A stretch of 64,000 nt of DNA from Arthrobacter sp. Leaf234 (lineage in GTDB: Bacteria > Actinomycetota > Actinomycetes > Actinomycetales > Micrococcaceae), in contig NZ_LMLU01000001.1 in the NCBI RefSeq assembly GCF_001422665.1, positions 354,797 through 418,796 on the forward strand. The letters run 5' to 3'. The notes under the pieces were generated by a model that saw only the letters and a program-made list of their open reading frames with translations, ran no database searches and was not told the origin of the DNA. The translations under genes were made by a program, and so were the position numbers. Shown piece after piece: positions 40,516 through 49,371 of the stretch. Position 1 is the first letter of the stretch. Each line of letters opens with the position of its first letter.

Positions 40516-41857
40516 GCTTGACCGGCCCGAAGGGTGGGTAGGCGAGGCGCAGGGTGTCCAGTCCCGACGGCTTCGAGAACACGGGCTGCAGGTGGCTGAA
40601 GGTCACGAAGGACTGCCGGCCGTGGTAGCTGCCCGTGCCGCTGGCTCCGACGCCACCGAAGGGCAGGCCGGGGACCGCGAGCTGGATGGTGCAGACATTG
40701 TGCCCCAGCCCGCCTGCCTGGACCTGCTGGGTGAACGCCGCCAGGTGATCGTCGCGATCGCTGAAGAGGTAGGCGGCCAGCGGGTGGGGTCGTGCACCGA
40801 TGAAGCGGATCGCGGCCTGGAGGTCCTCCACCTCGAGGATGGGCAGCAGCGGGCCGAAGATCTCCTCCTGCATGAGCGGTGACGCCGGATCAACGTCCCG
40901 CAGCACCGTGGGCTCGATGTACCGATCGGCGCGGTCGTGGCGGCCGCCGGAGACGACCCTCCCGCCGTCGAGGAGCCCGACGATCCTGTCGAAGTGGTGC
41001 TCGTTGATGATGCGGCCGTAGTCCCCCGACATCCGCGGATCCTTGCCGTAGAAGTCCCGGATCGCATCGCCCAGGGCGTCGGCCAGGGCCGGGGCCGCGG
41101 CCGGCGTGGTCAGGATGTAGTCGGGAGCCACGCACGTCTGCGCCGCATTCATGAATTTGCCGTAGGCGATACGCCTCGCCGCAGCGCGCAGGTCGCCGCC
41201 GACGACGACGGCCGGGGACTTCCCGCCGAGCTCGAGCGTGACGGGCGTGAGGTGTTCCGCAGCGGCCTTCATCACGATCTTCCCCACCCGCTCGCCCCCC
41301 GTGTAGAACACGTGGTCGAAGGGCTGCGCGAGGAGATCGGTACTGGCCTCCACCCCGCCCTCCACCACGGACACCGCTTCGGCATCGAGGTACAGCGGCA
41401 CGAGGCGGGAGAGCACGGCGGAGGTCGCGGTGGCCAGTTCACTGGGTTTCAGCACCGCCGTGTTGCCCGCCGCGAGCGCACCGACCAGGGGGGCCAGGAC
41501 CAGCTGCAGCGGATAGTTCCACGGCCCGATGATCAGCACGACCCCGAGCGGGCGCGCCTGCGTCCACGCGCGCCCGGGGCGCAGGCCGCCCGGCACGGGG
41601 ATCTTCTCCGGCGCCATCCACCGGTCGAGGTGCTTGAGGGCGAAGTCCAGTTCGGCCCGCACGACGGCGATCTCCGAGAGGAACGCCTCCGTGCGGCTCT
41701 TGCCGAGGTCCGCCTCGAGGGCGGCCGTGAAGTCCTCCTCGCGGTCGACGAGAAGGCGGCGGAGGGCCTCGAGCTGCCCGCGCCGCCAGGTCGCGGGCCG
41801 TGTGGCACCGGTGTCGAAGTACCGGCGTCGGCCGTCGAGGAGTGCAGTGGCGTTCAT
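40490..41857 (-). CDS. Aldehyde dehydrogenase (class 3-like, fatty aldehyde type)
   Basis: A 455-residue NAD(P)-dependent aldehyde dehydrogenase. The catalytic Cys242 is in MNAAQTCVAPDYIL, and Glu209 in TPVTLELGGKSP. IGPWNYPLQLVLAPLVGALAAGN is the class 3 (fatty aldehyde/benzaldehyde) signature. It lacks the N-terminal ~40 residues of class 1/2 enzymes. ATG at 41857 overlaps the upstream short-chain dehydrogenase TGA (ATGA). A dehydrogenase making an aldehyde followed by this enzyme would oxidise an alcohol to its acid. Confidence 0.94.
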   Translation of the reverse strand: MNATALLDGRRRYFDTGATRPATWRRGQLEALRRLLVDREEDFTAALEADLGKSRTEAFLSEIAVVRAELDFALKHLDRWMAPEKIPVPGGLRPGRAWTQARPLGVVLIIGPWNYPLQLVLAPLVGALAAGNTAVLKPSELATATSAVLSRLVPLYLDAEAVSVVEGGVEASTDLLAQPFDHVFYTGGERVGKIVMKAAAEHLTPVTLELGGKSPAVVVGGDLRAAARRIAYGKFMNAAQTCVAPDYILTTPAAAPALADALGDAIRDFYGKDPRMSGDYGRIINEHHFDRIVGLLDGGRVVSGGRHDRADRYIEPTVLRDVDPASPLMQEEIFGPLLPILEVEDLQAAIRFIGARPHPLAAYLFSDRDDHLAAFTQQVQAGGLGHNVCTIQLAVPGLPFGGVGASGTGSYHGRQSFVTFSHLQPVFSKPSGLDTLRLAYPPFGPVKRALLRRLL

Positions 41858-42708
41858 GGCGTGTCCTTCGTCTCGGAGGCGGGGCCGTCCTGGCGCCCGG
41901 TGAAGTGGTCCATGGAGCTGTAGATCCTGAGGACGCGGCCCGCGACGACGTCCCAGACGGGTTGCGGCAGCACAGCGCGGAGCGTGCCCGCGAGCTGCAC
42001 GGTCCAGGGCAGCTGGACCCGGGCGCGTCCGCCGAGCATGCCGTTCCAGGCCCGGTCCACCACGTACTCCGGCTCCATGAGCGGGGTCATGAACGGGCCT
42101 CGGGCACCCTCGAACATGCCGGTCCTGATGTAGCTGGGAATCAGGGTGGTGACGGCGATGGGATGACGCGCGGCCCGCAGCTCGAGGCGCAGTGAATCGC
42201 TCCAGCCGATCACGGCCCACTTGGACGCCGCGTAGACGCTCATCCGCGGGACGGACAGGGTGCCGGACGCCGATGCAACGTTCAGGATCCTGCCTGCACG
42301 TCCCTGCCCGATCATCGCCGGCAGGAAGGCCCGTGCGACGTGCATGGGACCGGCGGCGTTGACGCGCAGGGTCAGGTCGATGTCCGCGAGGTGGTCGTGC
42401 TCCCAGAAGTACGCGCCGCGCACGATCCCGGCGTTGTTGACCAGGACGTCGGGGACACCGACGTCGTTCAGGACCGCGGCGGCAGCTGCCCGGATCGACT
42501 CCACGGATCCGACGTCCACCATGTAGCTGTGGACGGTGGCGCCGTGCGGGGCGAGGTGCGCCACCACGTCCTCGAGCGCCCGTGCATCGATGTCCCACAG
42601 CACGACGGCGCCCGCCCCGTCCCGCGCGGCCCGCTCGGCGTACAGCCTGCCCATGCCCATGCCTGCACCCGTGACCAGCACGGTGCGTCCGCGGACCGTG
42701 AATGCCAT
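41854..42708 (-). CDS. Short-chain dehydrogenase/reductase
   Basis: A 284-residue classical SDR. The cofactor loop is VLVTGAGMGMGR, followed by an acidic residue in VLWDID that favours NAD. NNAGIVRGAYFWEH and the catalytic YAASKWAVIGWSDSLRLEL (Tyr-x-x-x-Lys) are present. The C-terminal ~70 residues are longer than the minimal fold and might contact the membrane (LPWTVQLAGTLRAVLPQPVWDVVAG). ATG at 42708 with AAAGGGG upstream. First gene of a two-gene operon with the aldehyde dehydrogenase. Confidence 0.92.
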   Translation of the reverse strand: MAFTVRGRTVLVTGAGMGMGRLYAERAARDGAGAVVLWDIDARALEDVVAHLAPHGATVHSYMVDVGSVESIRAAAAAVLNDVGVPDVLVNNAGIVRGAYFWEHDHLADIDLTLRVNAAGPMHVARAFLPAMIGQGRAGRILNVASASGTLSVPRMSVYAASKWAVIGWSDSLRLELRAARHPIAVTTLIPSYIRTGMFEGARGPFMTPLMEPEYVVDRAWNGMLGGRARVQLPWTVQLAGTLRAVLPQPVWDVVAGRVLRIYSSMDHFTGRQDGPASETKDTP

Positions 42709-42763
42709 GTCTGCCCCTTTGCTCGCTGACAAGCAACGTAACACCCCCGTCACGCGCTGCCGA

Positions 42764-42769
42764 TAGGAT
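42764..42769 (+). promoter_or_regulatory. Candidate -10 of the NCS2 permease gene
   Basis: TAGGAT sits 37 bases before the permease ATG in the 97-base divergent spacer. The -35 is weak. Confidence 0.35.
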
Positions 42770-42805
42770 TTGCCGGAACCCCCGACCCACCCGGAAGGCA
42801 CCCCC

Positions 42806-44134
42806 ATGAGCACACGAGGTATCGGTTGGACCCTGCACGGGGACGGCAGGAACGTCACCCCCGGCGGCTTCGTCGCTCCCGACGAGCGCCTCTCCTGGCC
42901 CCGGACCGTCGGCATCGGCGCGCAGCACGTGGTCGCGATGTTCGGCGCGACGTTCCTGGTGCCGCTGATTACGGGTTTCCCGCCGTCCACCACCCTGCTG
43001 TTCTCGGGCATCGGCACCCTCCTGTTCCTCGTCATCACCGCGAACCGCATACCGAGCTACCTCGGCTCGAGCTTCGCGTTCATCGCGCCCATCGCCGCGG
43101 CGCAGTCGCAGCACGGGCCCGCCGGGGCGCTGGGCGGGATCATCATGGCCGGTGCCGCACTGGCGATCATCGGGTTCATCGTGCACACTGCGGGGGCGCG
43201 CTGGATCCAGGTGGCCATGCCGCCGATCGTCACGGGCGCCATCGTGGCCCTGATCGGATTGAACCTTGCGCCGACGGCGAAGGCCAGCTTCGAGCAGGCG
43301 CCCGTCACGGCGCTCGTCACCGTGATCGCCATCCTCCTCGTGACGGTCCTCTTCAAAGGCATCCTGGGGCGGCTCTCCATCCTGGTCGGCGTCCTCGCCG
43401 GGTACGCCGTCGCCCTCCTCCGGGGTGAGGTGGACCTCGCGGCGATCAACGACGCCGCGTGGGTCGGTCTCCCCGACTTCGCGGCGCCCGAGTTCCACCT
43501 GTCCGTCGTCGGACTGTTCATCCCCGTGGTGCTCGTGCTCGTCGCGGAGAACATCGGTCACGTGAAGTCCGTGGCCGCCATGACGGACCGGGACCTCGAC
43601 CCGATGACCGGCCGGGCCCTCATGGCGGACGGCCTCGCCACGATGATCGCCGGAGCAGGTGGCGGCTCCGGCACCACCACGTACGCCGAGAACATCGGCG
43701 TGATGGCGGCATCACGCGTCTACTCGACGGCGGCCTACTGGGTGGCGGGGGTCGTCGCGATCCTCCTCAGCCTGTTCCCCAAGTTCGGGGCGCTCATCGC
43801 CACCGTGCCGCCCGGAGTCCTCGGCGGCGCCGGTGTGGTGCTGTACGGGATGATCGGCATCCTCGGGGTCCGCATCTGGGTGCAGAACCGCGTGGACTTC
43901 TCCAATCCGATCAACCTCTCCACGGCGGGGGTCGCCCTCGTGATCGGGATCGCCGACTTCACCTGGGTCATGGGGGACCTCACCTTCGCGGGCATCGCCC
44001 TGGGAACCGCTGCGGCGCTCGTCATCTTCCACGGCATGACGGCGGTCGCCCGGGTGCGCGGCAGCGAGCACGTCGCCGGGCCGGAGGAGCTCGAATCGCG
44101 CGACCACGGCAGCAGGCCCTCCAAGCTCGGCTGA
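42806..44134 (+). CDS. NCS2 family nucleobase permease (uracil/xanthine type)
   Basis: A 442-residue membrane protein with about 14 spans in the UraA/PbuX fold. Visible family marks are QHVVAMFGATFLVPLITGF near the N-terminus, the VVLVLVAENIGH segment carrying the substrate-binding Glu, and GGGSGTTTYAENIGVMAASRVYS. These favour a uracil-type proton symporter (UraA/RutG-like) over xanthine. ATG at 42806 follows GGAAGG. No pyrimidine gene lies beside it; the next gene (APH-like) begins 28 bases downstream. Confidence 0.93.
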   Translation: MSTRGIGWTLHGDGRNVTPGGFVAPDERLSWPRTVGIGAQHVVAMFGATFLVPLITGFPPSTTLLFSGIGTLLFLVITANRIPSYLGSSFAFIAPIAAAQSQHGPAGALGGIIMAGAALAIIGFIVHTAGARWIQVAMPPIVTGAIVALIGLNLAPTAKASFEQAPVTALVTVIAILLVTVLFKGILGRLSILVGVLAGYAVALLRGEVDLAAINDAAWVGLPDFAAPEFHLSVVGLFIPVVLVLVAENIGHVKSVAAMTDRDLDPMTGRALMADGLATMIAGAGGGSGTTTYAENIGVMAASRVYSTAAYWVAGVVAILLSLFPKFGALIATVPPGVLGGAGVVLYGMIGILGVRIWVQNRVDFSNPINLSTAGVALVIGIADFTWVMGDLTFAGIALGTAAALVIFHGMTAVARVRGSEHVAGPEELESRDHGSRPSKLG

Positions 44135-44162
44135 ACCCGCACCGGATGGCAGAATCACAGGC

Positions 44163-45164
44163 ATGAACAATCCGCGTGCCGTCTGGGCCTCGCCGGAATG
44201 GCGGCAGCAGGCGGACCAGTGGATCGACCTCGTCCTCGGGTCCTTCGGCGTCACGCGCCTCGGGCCCACGGAGCAGCCGCGCATCCGGTTCTGGTCCACC
44301 CAGCTGACCGTACCCACCGACCACGGCAGGCTGTGGTTCAAGGAGAACAACCTCGGCCAGTTCGCGGAGGCCTCCATCATGTCGCTCCTCGGCGAACTGG
44401 CCCCGGACCACGTGGCGGCGCCCCTCGCCATCGAACCGTCACGCGGTTGGCTGTTGACGGCCGACCACGGGGCCACGCTGGACAGCGTCGGGTCCGACGA
44501 CGCGTCCGTGTGGGCACGGATCACCGGTGACTTCGCGGGCCTCCAGCAGGCTGTCGCCCCGCACGGGGAGCGGCTGTCCCAGGCGGGCCTCGTCGTCATG
44601 AACCCGGACGTCGCCTCGAACTTCGTGGAGAACCAGCTCCTCCTCCACACCGGCCTGCCGCCCGAGCACCCCCTGTACCTCGGACCGGAGGAGGCCGACG
44701 ACGTCGTGCGCCGGCTGCCCGCCATCGAGGAGGCGGTCGAGGTACTGCGCGGCGTCGGCGTCCCGCTCTCCCTCGACCACAACGACCTGCACGCGAGGAA
44801 CTGCTTCCTGCCCGGATCCAGTACCGACCCCCTGCGGTTCTTCGACTTCGCGGACGCCTACTGGGCGCATCCCTTCAGTGCCCTGCTGGTCCCCGTCACG
44901 CAGATGCGGGAGCAGTGGAGCACGACGGCGGACGACCCCCGGATCCTCGCCGTCATCGATGCGTACCTCGACCACTGGACGTCCTACGCCCCCCTGTCCG
45001 AGCTGCGCACCGCCGTCGAACCCGCGCTCAGACTGGGCCGCGTGCATCGCTACGGTTCCTGGCTCCGCCTGCTCGTGTACGCCGACGACGACTCGATGCG
45101 CGCCTATGCCCCCGCCGCGCTCCATTACCTGCGGACGCTGACGGACCCGGTCCTCACGACCTGA
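44163..45164 (+). CDS. Aminoglycoside-phosphotransferase-like kinase
   Basis: A 333-residue protein-kinase-like phosphotransferase. The Brenner motif is SLDHNDLHARNCF (catalytic Asp, metal-binding Asn), and the DFG-like element is RFFDFADAYWAHP. The N-terminal lobe has WFKENNLGQFAEASI, with the Lys in a position expected for ATP binding. Members phosphorylate small molecules such as choline, homoserine, fructosamine or aminoglycosides. Nothing here indicates which, and resistance should not be assumed. Possible partner of the NCS2 permease, 28 bases upstream. Confidence 0.85.
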   Translation: MNNPRAVWASPEWRQQADQWIDLVLGSFGVTRLGPTEQPRIRFWSTQLTVPTDHGRLWFKENNLGQFAEASIMSLLGELAPDHVAAPLAIEPSRGWLLTADHGATLDSVGSDDASVWARITGDFAGLQQAVAPHGERLSQAGLVVMNPDVASNFVENQLLLHTGLPPEHPLYLGPEEADDVVRRLPAIEEAVEVLRGVGVPLSLDHNDLHARNCFLPGSSTDPLRFFDFADAYWAHPFSALLVPVTQMREQWSTTADDPRILAVIDAYLDHWTSYAPLSELRTAVEPALRLGRVHRYGSWLRLLVYADDDSMRAYAPAALHYLRTLTDPVLTT

Positions 45165-45248
45165 TCAGCGGACAGGAGGAGGGGGCCGCTCCCTCCCGTC
45201 CTCGGCATAGGATCCTTGACTGCCAGCACCAGCTCGTGGCACTGTTCT

Positions 45249-45270
45249 ACAACGATGTAGACAACGATGT
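45249..45270. promoter_or_regulatory. Tandem LacI-type operator-like sites upstream of the arabinanase
   Basis: ACAACGATGT occurs twice (45249-45258 and 45261-45270), 12 bases apart, about 50-70 bases upstream of the arabinanase start. Each is one base from the palindrome ACAACGTTGT, whose central CG and ACAACG half-site resemble LacI-family operators. A TTGACT at 45216 may be the -35, putting the sites at or just after the transcription start, where a repressor would block. Confidence 0.5.
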
Positions 45271-45320
45271 AAACGGGCCGCGGACCGTCGGGCCCGTCCT
45301 CTCCCCGTCGAAAGGACCAC

Positions 45321-46790
45321 GTGATGATGGCGTCACGTCCCGCACTCTGGTCGCGCCCCGCCAGTATCGTCGCCGTTCTGGCGCTCGCCCTGGCCGGCGC
45401 CGCGATGCCCGCCTCCGCAGGCCCCGAAGATCCTCCCGCCCCCGCCTCGCTCACCCGGCAGTCGGCCGCGGGCAGCCTCGATGACCTCGTGGGCGGCAAG
45501 TCCGTGGTCGGTGAGACCTCCCCCATCCACGACCCCGCCCTGATCATCGACGAGGACGGCACCTGGTACGTCTACTCCACCGGCCTGCTGGCCCGCGAGA
45601 ACGGCGGCACCATCCAGATGTGGTCCTCGAAGGATGAGGGCACCACCTGGGAGTACCGCGGCACGGTGTGGGACGAGATCCCGGCCTGGATCGACGAGCG
45701 CTACGCAGGCGGTGTGCTCCCGGAGAACCTGTGGGCTCCGGAGATCTACGAGAACGACGGCACCTTCTACCTGTACTACTCGGCGTCACAGTTCGGCGGG
45801 AACAACTCCCTCACCGCCCTGGCGACGAACACCACCCTCGACCCAGAGGACCCGGACTACGAGTGGGTGGATCAGGGCCTCGTGGTCGATTCGCCGGTGG
45901 AGGGACTCGATCCCGCCAACCCGGACAAGACCTTCAACGCCATCGACGCGGGGATCGTCGAGGACGCCGACGGCAAGCCCTTCATGTCCATCGGCTCCTT
46001 CTGGTACGGCATCTTCCTGGTCCCGCTCGAGTGGCCGAGCGGCAAGCCCGTGGAGGACTGGCAGTCGCAGACGGTCAACCTCGCGGATCGCTTCATCCCC
46101 GGCAACCCGATCGAAGCGCCGTACATCACGCACCGCGACGGCTACTACTACCTCTTCACCTCCTTCGACTTCTGCTGCCGTGGGGCCGACTCCACCTACA
46201 AGATCGCCGTGGGCCGCTCGGAGTCCATCACGGGGCCCTACCTGGACAGGGAGGGCCGGGACATGGCCGGCGGGGGTGGCACCATCCTGATGGAATCGCA
46301 CGGCGCCATGAACGGACTCGGCGGCCAGTCCGTGTTCGAGGACTACCTCGCCTTCCACTACTACGACCGGAACAACGCGGCGGCACCCTACATCCCGACG
46401 CTCGGGCTGCAGAAGATGGGCTGGGAGGACGGCTGGCCCACGGTGGATCAGACCGTCGAGGTGCCGGAGCTCGCGTCCCTGCCGGTCGACGTCACCGTGC
46501 GCGACGGCCACAAGGCCCGGCTCACGGCGAGCGCCGTGGGCACGCCCGAACCGGTGGCCGTCTGGGAGAGCTCCGACGACGACGGCGTGACGTGGCAGCC
46601 GGCGGACGTCACGCAGAGCGCGGAACGCGACGACGACGGCACCTTCACCTCGACGGCCGAGGTGAAGAAGGCGCGCACCGCCGACGACGGACGCCTGTTC
46701 CGGGCGACCTTCTCGAACGCCCATGGAACGGCCACCACCGAGCCCGTGGAACTGAGCGTCGACGCAAAGCCCGGCAAGGGCCGAACCTAG
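45321..46790 (+). CDS. Secreted GH43 endo-1,5-alpha-L-arabinanase-type enzyme with C-terminal Ig-like region
   Basis: A 489-residue exported enzyme. The signal peptide (SIVAVLALALAGAAMPASA) probably cleaves near residue 33. The five-bladed GH43 propeller has the expected acid triad: Asp71 in PIHDPALI, Asp209 in NAIDAGIVEDADG, Glu265 in PIEAPYITHRDGYYYLF. The LWAPEIYENDG segment is typical of arabinan endo-hydrolases. Residues about 385-480 form an Ig-like tail (VTVRDGHKARLTASAVGTPEPVAVWESS). GTG at 45321, with two ATG codons just after, sits behind an AAAGGA site. It cuts arabinan of plant pectin. Confidence 0.9.
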   Translation: MMMASRPALWSRPASIVAVLALALAGAAMPASAGPEDPPAPASLTRQSAAGSLDDLVGGKSVVGETSPIHDPALIIDEDGTWYVYSTGLLARENGGTIQMWSSKDEGTTWEYRGTVWDEIPAWIDERYAGGVLPENLWAPEIYENDGTFYLYYSASQFGGNNSLTALATNTTLDPEDPDYEWVDQGLVVDSPVEGLDPANPDKTFNAIDAGIVEDADGKPFMSIGSFWYGIFLVPLEWPSGKPVEDWQSQTVNLADRFIPGNPIEAPYITHRDGYYYLFTSFDFCCRGADSTYKIAVGRSESITGPYLDREGRDMAGGGGTILMESHGAMNGLGGQSVFEDYLAFHYYDRNNAAAPYIPTLGLQKMGWEDGWPTVDQTVEVPELASLPVDVTVRDGHKARLTASAVGTPEPVAVWESSDDDGVTWQPADVTQSAERDDDGTFTSTAEVKKARTADDGRLFRATFSNAHGTATTEPVELSVDAKPGKGRT

Positions 46791-46793
46791 ACT

Positions 46794-46824
46794 CCTGCGG
46801 CGCCCGCGCGACGGGCGCCGCAGG
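46794..46824 (+). terminator. First hairpin after the arabinanase gene
   Basis: Perfect 13-bp arms CCTGCGGCGCCCG and CGGGCGCCGCAGG with a 5-base loop begin 3 bases after the stop codon. Confidence 0.8.
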
Positions 46825-46833
46825 CACCAGGCT

Positions 46834-46874
46834 CGGTGCATCGACGGTGGGCGCGATACCCCGCTGATGCACCG
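46834..46874. repeat. Long-loop inverted repeat between the two hairpins
   Basis: CGGTGCATC (46834-46842) and GATGCACCG (46866-46874) are perfect 9-base arms with a 23-base loop, between the two terminator hairpins. Confidence 0.6.
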
Positions 46875-46881
46875 ATACCGA

Positions 46882-46919
46882 GGGAGCCCGGTTGCGGGAG
46901 TGGCCGCGACCGGGCTCCC
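46882..46919 (+). terminator. Second hairpin after the arabinanase gene
   Basis: Arms of 16 bases (GGGAGCCCGGTTGCGG and CCGCGACCGGGCTCCC) pair with a single G-U wobble around a 6-base loop. A second strong terminator in the 241-base gap before the convergent GDPD gene; it may serve both strands. Confidence 0.75.
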
Positions 46920-47031
46920 GCATGTCGCCCCCTTACCTCCCGGAGGGTCAGCGCGTCCTGCGCTCCCGCACCCGCCGGACGTGCGCTGCGACGGAAGGTG
47001 CAGCAGCCACGGTGGCTCTCGGGTCGGGCTG

Positions 47032-47877
47032 CTACGGGAGCCCGGCGTCGGGCGCTGTCGCGGCCTGCGGCCACGAGGAGCGGGCATCCAGGCAGGCGGC
47101 GAGGACGTCGGCGGCATCGGACACCAGCCCGTCGACGCCGAGGTCCAGCAGCCGGTCCATGTCCTCCCGACCGTTGATCGTCCAGACATGCACCTGCAGG
47201 CCGGCGGCGTGGCACGCCGCGACGAACCGGCGGGTCACCACGCGGATGCCCCGGTAGGTCTCCGGGACCTGGAGCGCCTGCACCCCGGCACGGCGCGCGA
47301 CCATCCCGACGAGCCCGACCGGCGCCAGCAGCTTCACCAGCACATTCACGAGCATGCCCGCGGAGGACGCCGTCGGCCTGGCGAGGAGCCGCAGCACACG
47401 CCGGCGGCGGCGGTCGGAGAAGGACGCCACGAGGATGCGGTCGTGCGCGTCCAGGCGATCGACGAGCTCGGCGAGGGGGCGGATGCAGTCGTCGCTCTTG
47501 ACGTCGATGTTCAGGCGGAGCTGCGGCCAGCGCGCGAGGACCTCCTCGAGCGCGGGGATGCCCCCGTGTCCCTGGACCTGGAGCTGCCGGAGCTCCTCGG
47601 CCGTGCGGTCCGCGATCGGCCCGTGGGCGCCGGTCACCCGGTCCAGGTGCTCGTCGTGGAAGACCATGACCACGCCGTCCCGCGACGCCCGGACGTCGAT
47701 CTCGAGGTGGGCGAATCCCAGGGCGACGGACCGCTCGAAGGCAGCGAGCGTGTTCTCGCCGCCGTCGGGCGCGAAGCCGCGGTGCGAGAGGGCGATCGGC
47801 CGGGGCCGTCCGGAGGGTCCGGGCGGAGTGTCGAGGTAGGGGTAACGGCGGGTCTCAGGCCGTCCGGAGTGCCGCAA
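47032..47877 (-). CDS. Glycerophosphodiester phosphodiesterase
   Basis: A 281-residue GDPD-family hydrolase. The catalytic pair and metal ligands are visible in ALSHRGFAPDGGENTLAAFE, LEIDVRASRDGVVMVFHDEHLDRVTG and LNIDVKSD. The C-terminal barrel half has VHVWTINGREDMDRLLDLGVDGLVSD. It releases glycerol-3-phosphate from deacylated phospholipids. There is no signal peptide. I chose the TTG at 47877 because GGAGGAGAGG lies 1-2 bases before a standard spacing and no ATG/GTG fits; it overlaps the Cof phosphatase by 23 bases. Confidence 0.92.
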   Translation of the reverse strand: MRHSGRPETRRYPYLDTPPGPSGRPRPIALSHRGFAPDGGENTLAAFERSVALGFAHLEIDVRASRDGVVMVFHDEHLDRVTGAHGPIADRTAEELRQLQVQGHGGIPALEEVLARWPQLRLNIDVKSDDCIRPLAELVDRLDAHDRILVASFSDRRRRRVLRLLARPTASSAGMLVNVLVKLLAPVGLVGMVARRAGVQALQVPETYRGIRVVTRRFVAACHAAGLQVHVWTINGREDMDRLLDLGVDGLVSDAADVLAACLDARSSWPQAATAPDAGLP

Positions 47878-48664
47878 GCCTCTCCTCCAGCACCTGGGCC
47901 ACGCCGTCCTCGTCGAACGGTGGTGCCACCAGGTTGGCCGCCGCCAGCGCATCCGGGTGCCCGGAGGCCATGGCATAGCCGGACCCTGCCCAGTCGAGCA
48001 TCTGGATGTCGTTGGGCATGTCCCCGAACGCGACGACGTCCGCCGCGTCGATGCCGCGCTCGGCCGCGTACCGGGCGAGCGTGACGGACTTGTTGATCTC
48101 GGGTACGGCCATCTCGAGCAGGGCGACGGTGGGCGCGGAGTGCGTCGTCGAGACCAGGTGGGCGACGGCCGGCCGGACTGCGGCGAGGAAGGCGTCCGGT
48201 GAGATGTCCTTCTCGCGGGCCAGGAACTTCACGATCTGCTCGCCCGGCAGCGACTCCTCGAAGGGCTGGGCGGTGATACCGCCGAGGAGCTCCGAGGTGG
48301 CCTCGTCCGCGAAGCCCGTCTCCACCTTGAAGCCGGCGACGGTCTCCGCGGCGAAGGTCGCGGCGGGGAAGAGCCCGCGGATGATGTCCCGCGCGGCGTA
48401 GATGTCCTCCGGGTCCAGCAGGGTCGCCTCGAGGACGCACTCGCCCTCGAGATCGTAGGTGAGCGCGCCGTTCGAGCAGATCACGGTCCCCGTGTGACCG
48501 AGCTGGTCCTTGAGGGGCTGCAGCCACCGGGGCGGCCGCCCCGTCACGAAGACGACGTCGACGCCGGACTCCGCGCAGGCCCGGAACGCCCGGATGGTGC
48601 GTTCGCTCATTCTGCCGTCGTTCCCCACGACGGTACCGTCCATATCGCTCGCCACGAGGCGCAT
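47855..48664 (-). CDS. HAD-superfamily Cof-type phosphatase (second copy)
   Basis: A 269-residue type IIB HAD hydrolase. Motif I is LVASDMDGTVVGNDG, motif II FVTGRPPRWL, the motif III Lys lies in NKSVTLARYAAERG, and motif IV is AFGDMPNDIQMLDWAG. ATG at 48664 is preceded by AAGGAG. It overlaps the GDPD gene by 23 bases, so the phosphatase and the phosphodiesterase are made together. A role in glycerol-phosphate recycling is possible but inferred only from that pairing. Confidence 0.93.
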   Translation of the reverse strand: MRLVASDMDGTVVGNDGRMSERTIRAFRACAESGVDVVFVTGRPPRWLQPLKDQLGHTGTVICSNGALTYDLEGECVLEATLLDPEDIYAARDIIRGLFPAATFAAETVAGFKVETGFADEATSELLGGITAQPFEESLPGEQIVKFLAREKDISPDAFLAAVRPAVAHLVSTTHSAPTVALLEMAVPEINKSVTLARYAAERGIDAADVVAFGDMPNDIQMLDWAGSGYAMASGHPDALAAANLVAPPFDEDGVAQVLEERLAALRTA

Positions 48665-48798
48665 CGGTGACTCCTTCGGTTCTGCTCCCACCCTACCGGC
48701 GCGGAAGGGGCCCATCCCCGGCCGTTCGACGCGGGTGGCGCCCGACGGGCGGGACGGCCGCTCCCGGCGTCGTCCCCGCTCCTCGGGAAGGACGGCTG

Positions 48799-49326
48799 CT
48801 ACTGCTCGAACGTGCCGACCAGCCGGGCACGACCGATGGCGTGCGAGAACAGGGTGAAGCCGAGGTACGCCGGCGTCGCGTCGGCGGCGATCTCGAGCGT
48901 CTCGACGTCCACCGCGTGCACCACCACGTGGTAGTGGTGCGGACCGTGCCCGGCAGGAGGTGCGGCACCCACGAAGCCGGCGAACCCGCCGTCGTTCCGC
49001 AACTGCACGGCGCCCTCGGGCAGCAGGCCGGACCCGTCCGTGCCGGCACCGGCCGGGAGGAAGGTAGTGCTCAGGGGCAGGTTGGCCACTGCCCAGTGCC
49101 AGAAACCGCTGGCGGTCGGGGCGTCGGGATCGTAGACGGTGACGGCGAAGCTCTTCGTGCCGTCGGGGAAGCCGCTCCAGCTGAGCTGCGGGGACCGGTC
49201 CTCGCCGCCTGCGCCCATCATGCCGGATGCCTGCGCCGCGTCGAGGGGCGCGTCGTGCGTGATGTCCTCGCTCGTGAGCTCGAACTCGGGGATCTGCGGA
49301 AGGTCTGCGTACGGGTCGCGGGTCAT
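48799..49326 (-). CDS. YbhB/YbcL-family Raf-kinase-inhibitor-like (PEBP) protein
   Basis: A 175-residue phosphatidylethanolamine-binding-protein fold. The family marks [36 protein letters not shown] and [13 protein letters not shown] are present, including the D-P-D-x-P and G-P-x-H-x-Y anion-binding elements. The cellular role in bacteria is unknown. ATG at 49326 has GAGGAG upstream. No signal peptide, so likely cytosolic. Confidence 0.93.
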   Translation of the reverse strand: MTRDPYADLPQIPEFELTSEDITHDAPLDAAQASGMMGAGGEDRSPQLSWSGFPDGTKSFAVTVYDPDAPTASGFWHWAVANLPLSTTFLPAGAGTDGSGLLPEGAVQLRNDGGFAGFVGAAPPAGHGPHHYHVVVHAVDVETLEIAADATPAYLGFTLFSHAIGRARLVGTFEQ

Positions 49327-49371
49327 CGCTGTGCTCCTCTGGTGATCGGTCGGGTAGGGGCCGCCTCCGGC

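Noticed and set aside
40490-43561. Open frame of 1023 codons on the minus strand, suggesting an SDR-aldehyde dehydrogenase fusion
   Set aside because: The C-terminal 455 residues are the dehydrogenase, but the upstream part is out of frame with the short-chain dehydrogenase and reads as Arg/Gly/Ala noise. The two genes overlap by ATGA instead.
44163-45164. Antibiotic-resistance (aminoglycoside phosphotransferase) call
   Set aside because: The fold is right, but the Brenner-motif family is broad and neighbours are a nucleobase permease and an arabinanase. No resistance-specific residues are recognisable, so only a generic kinase call is justified.
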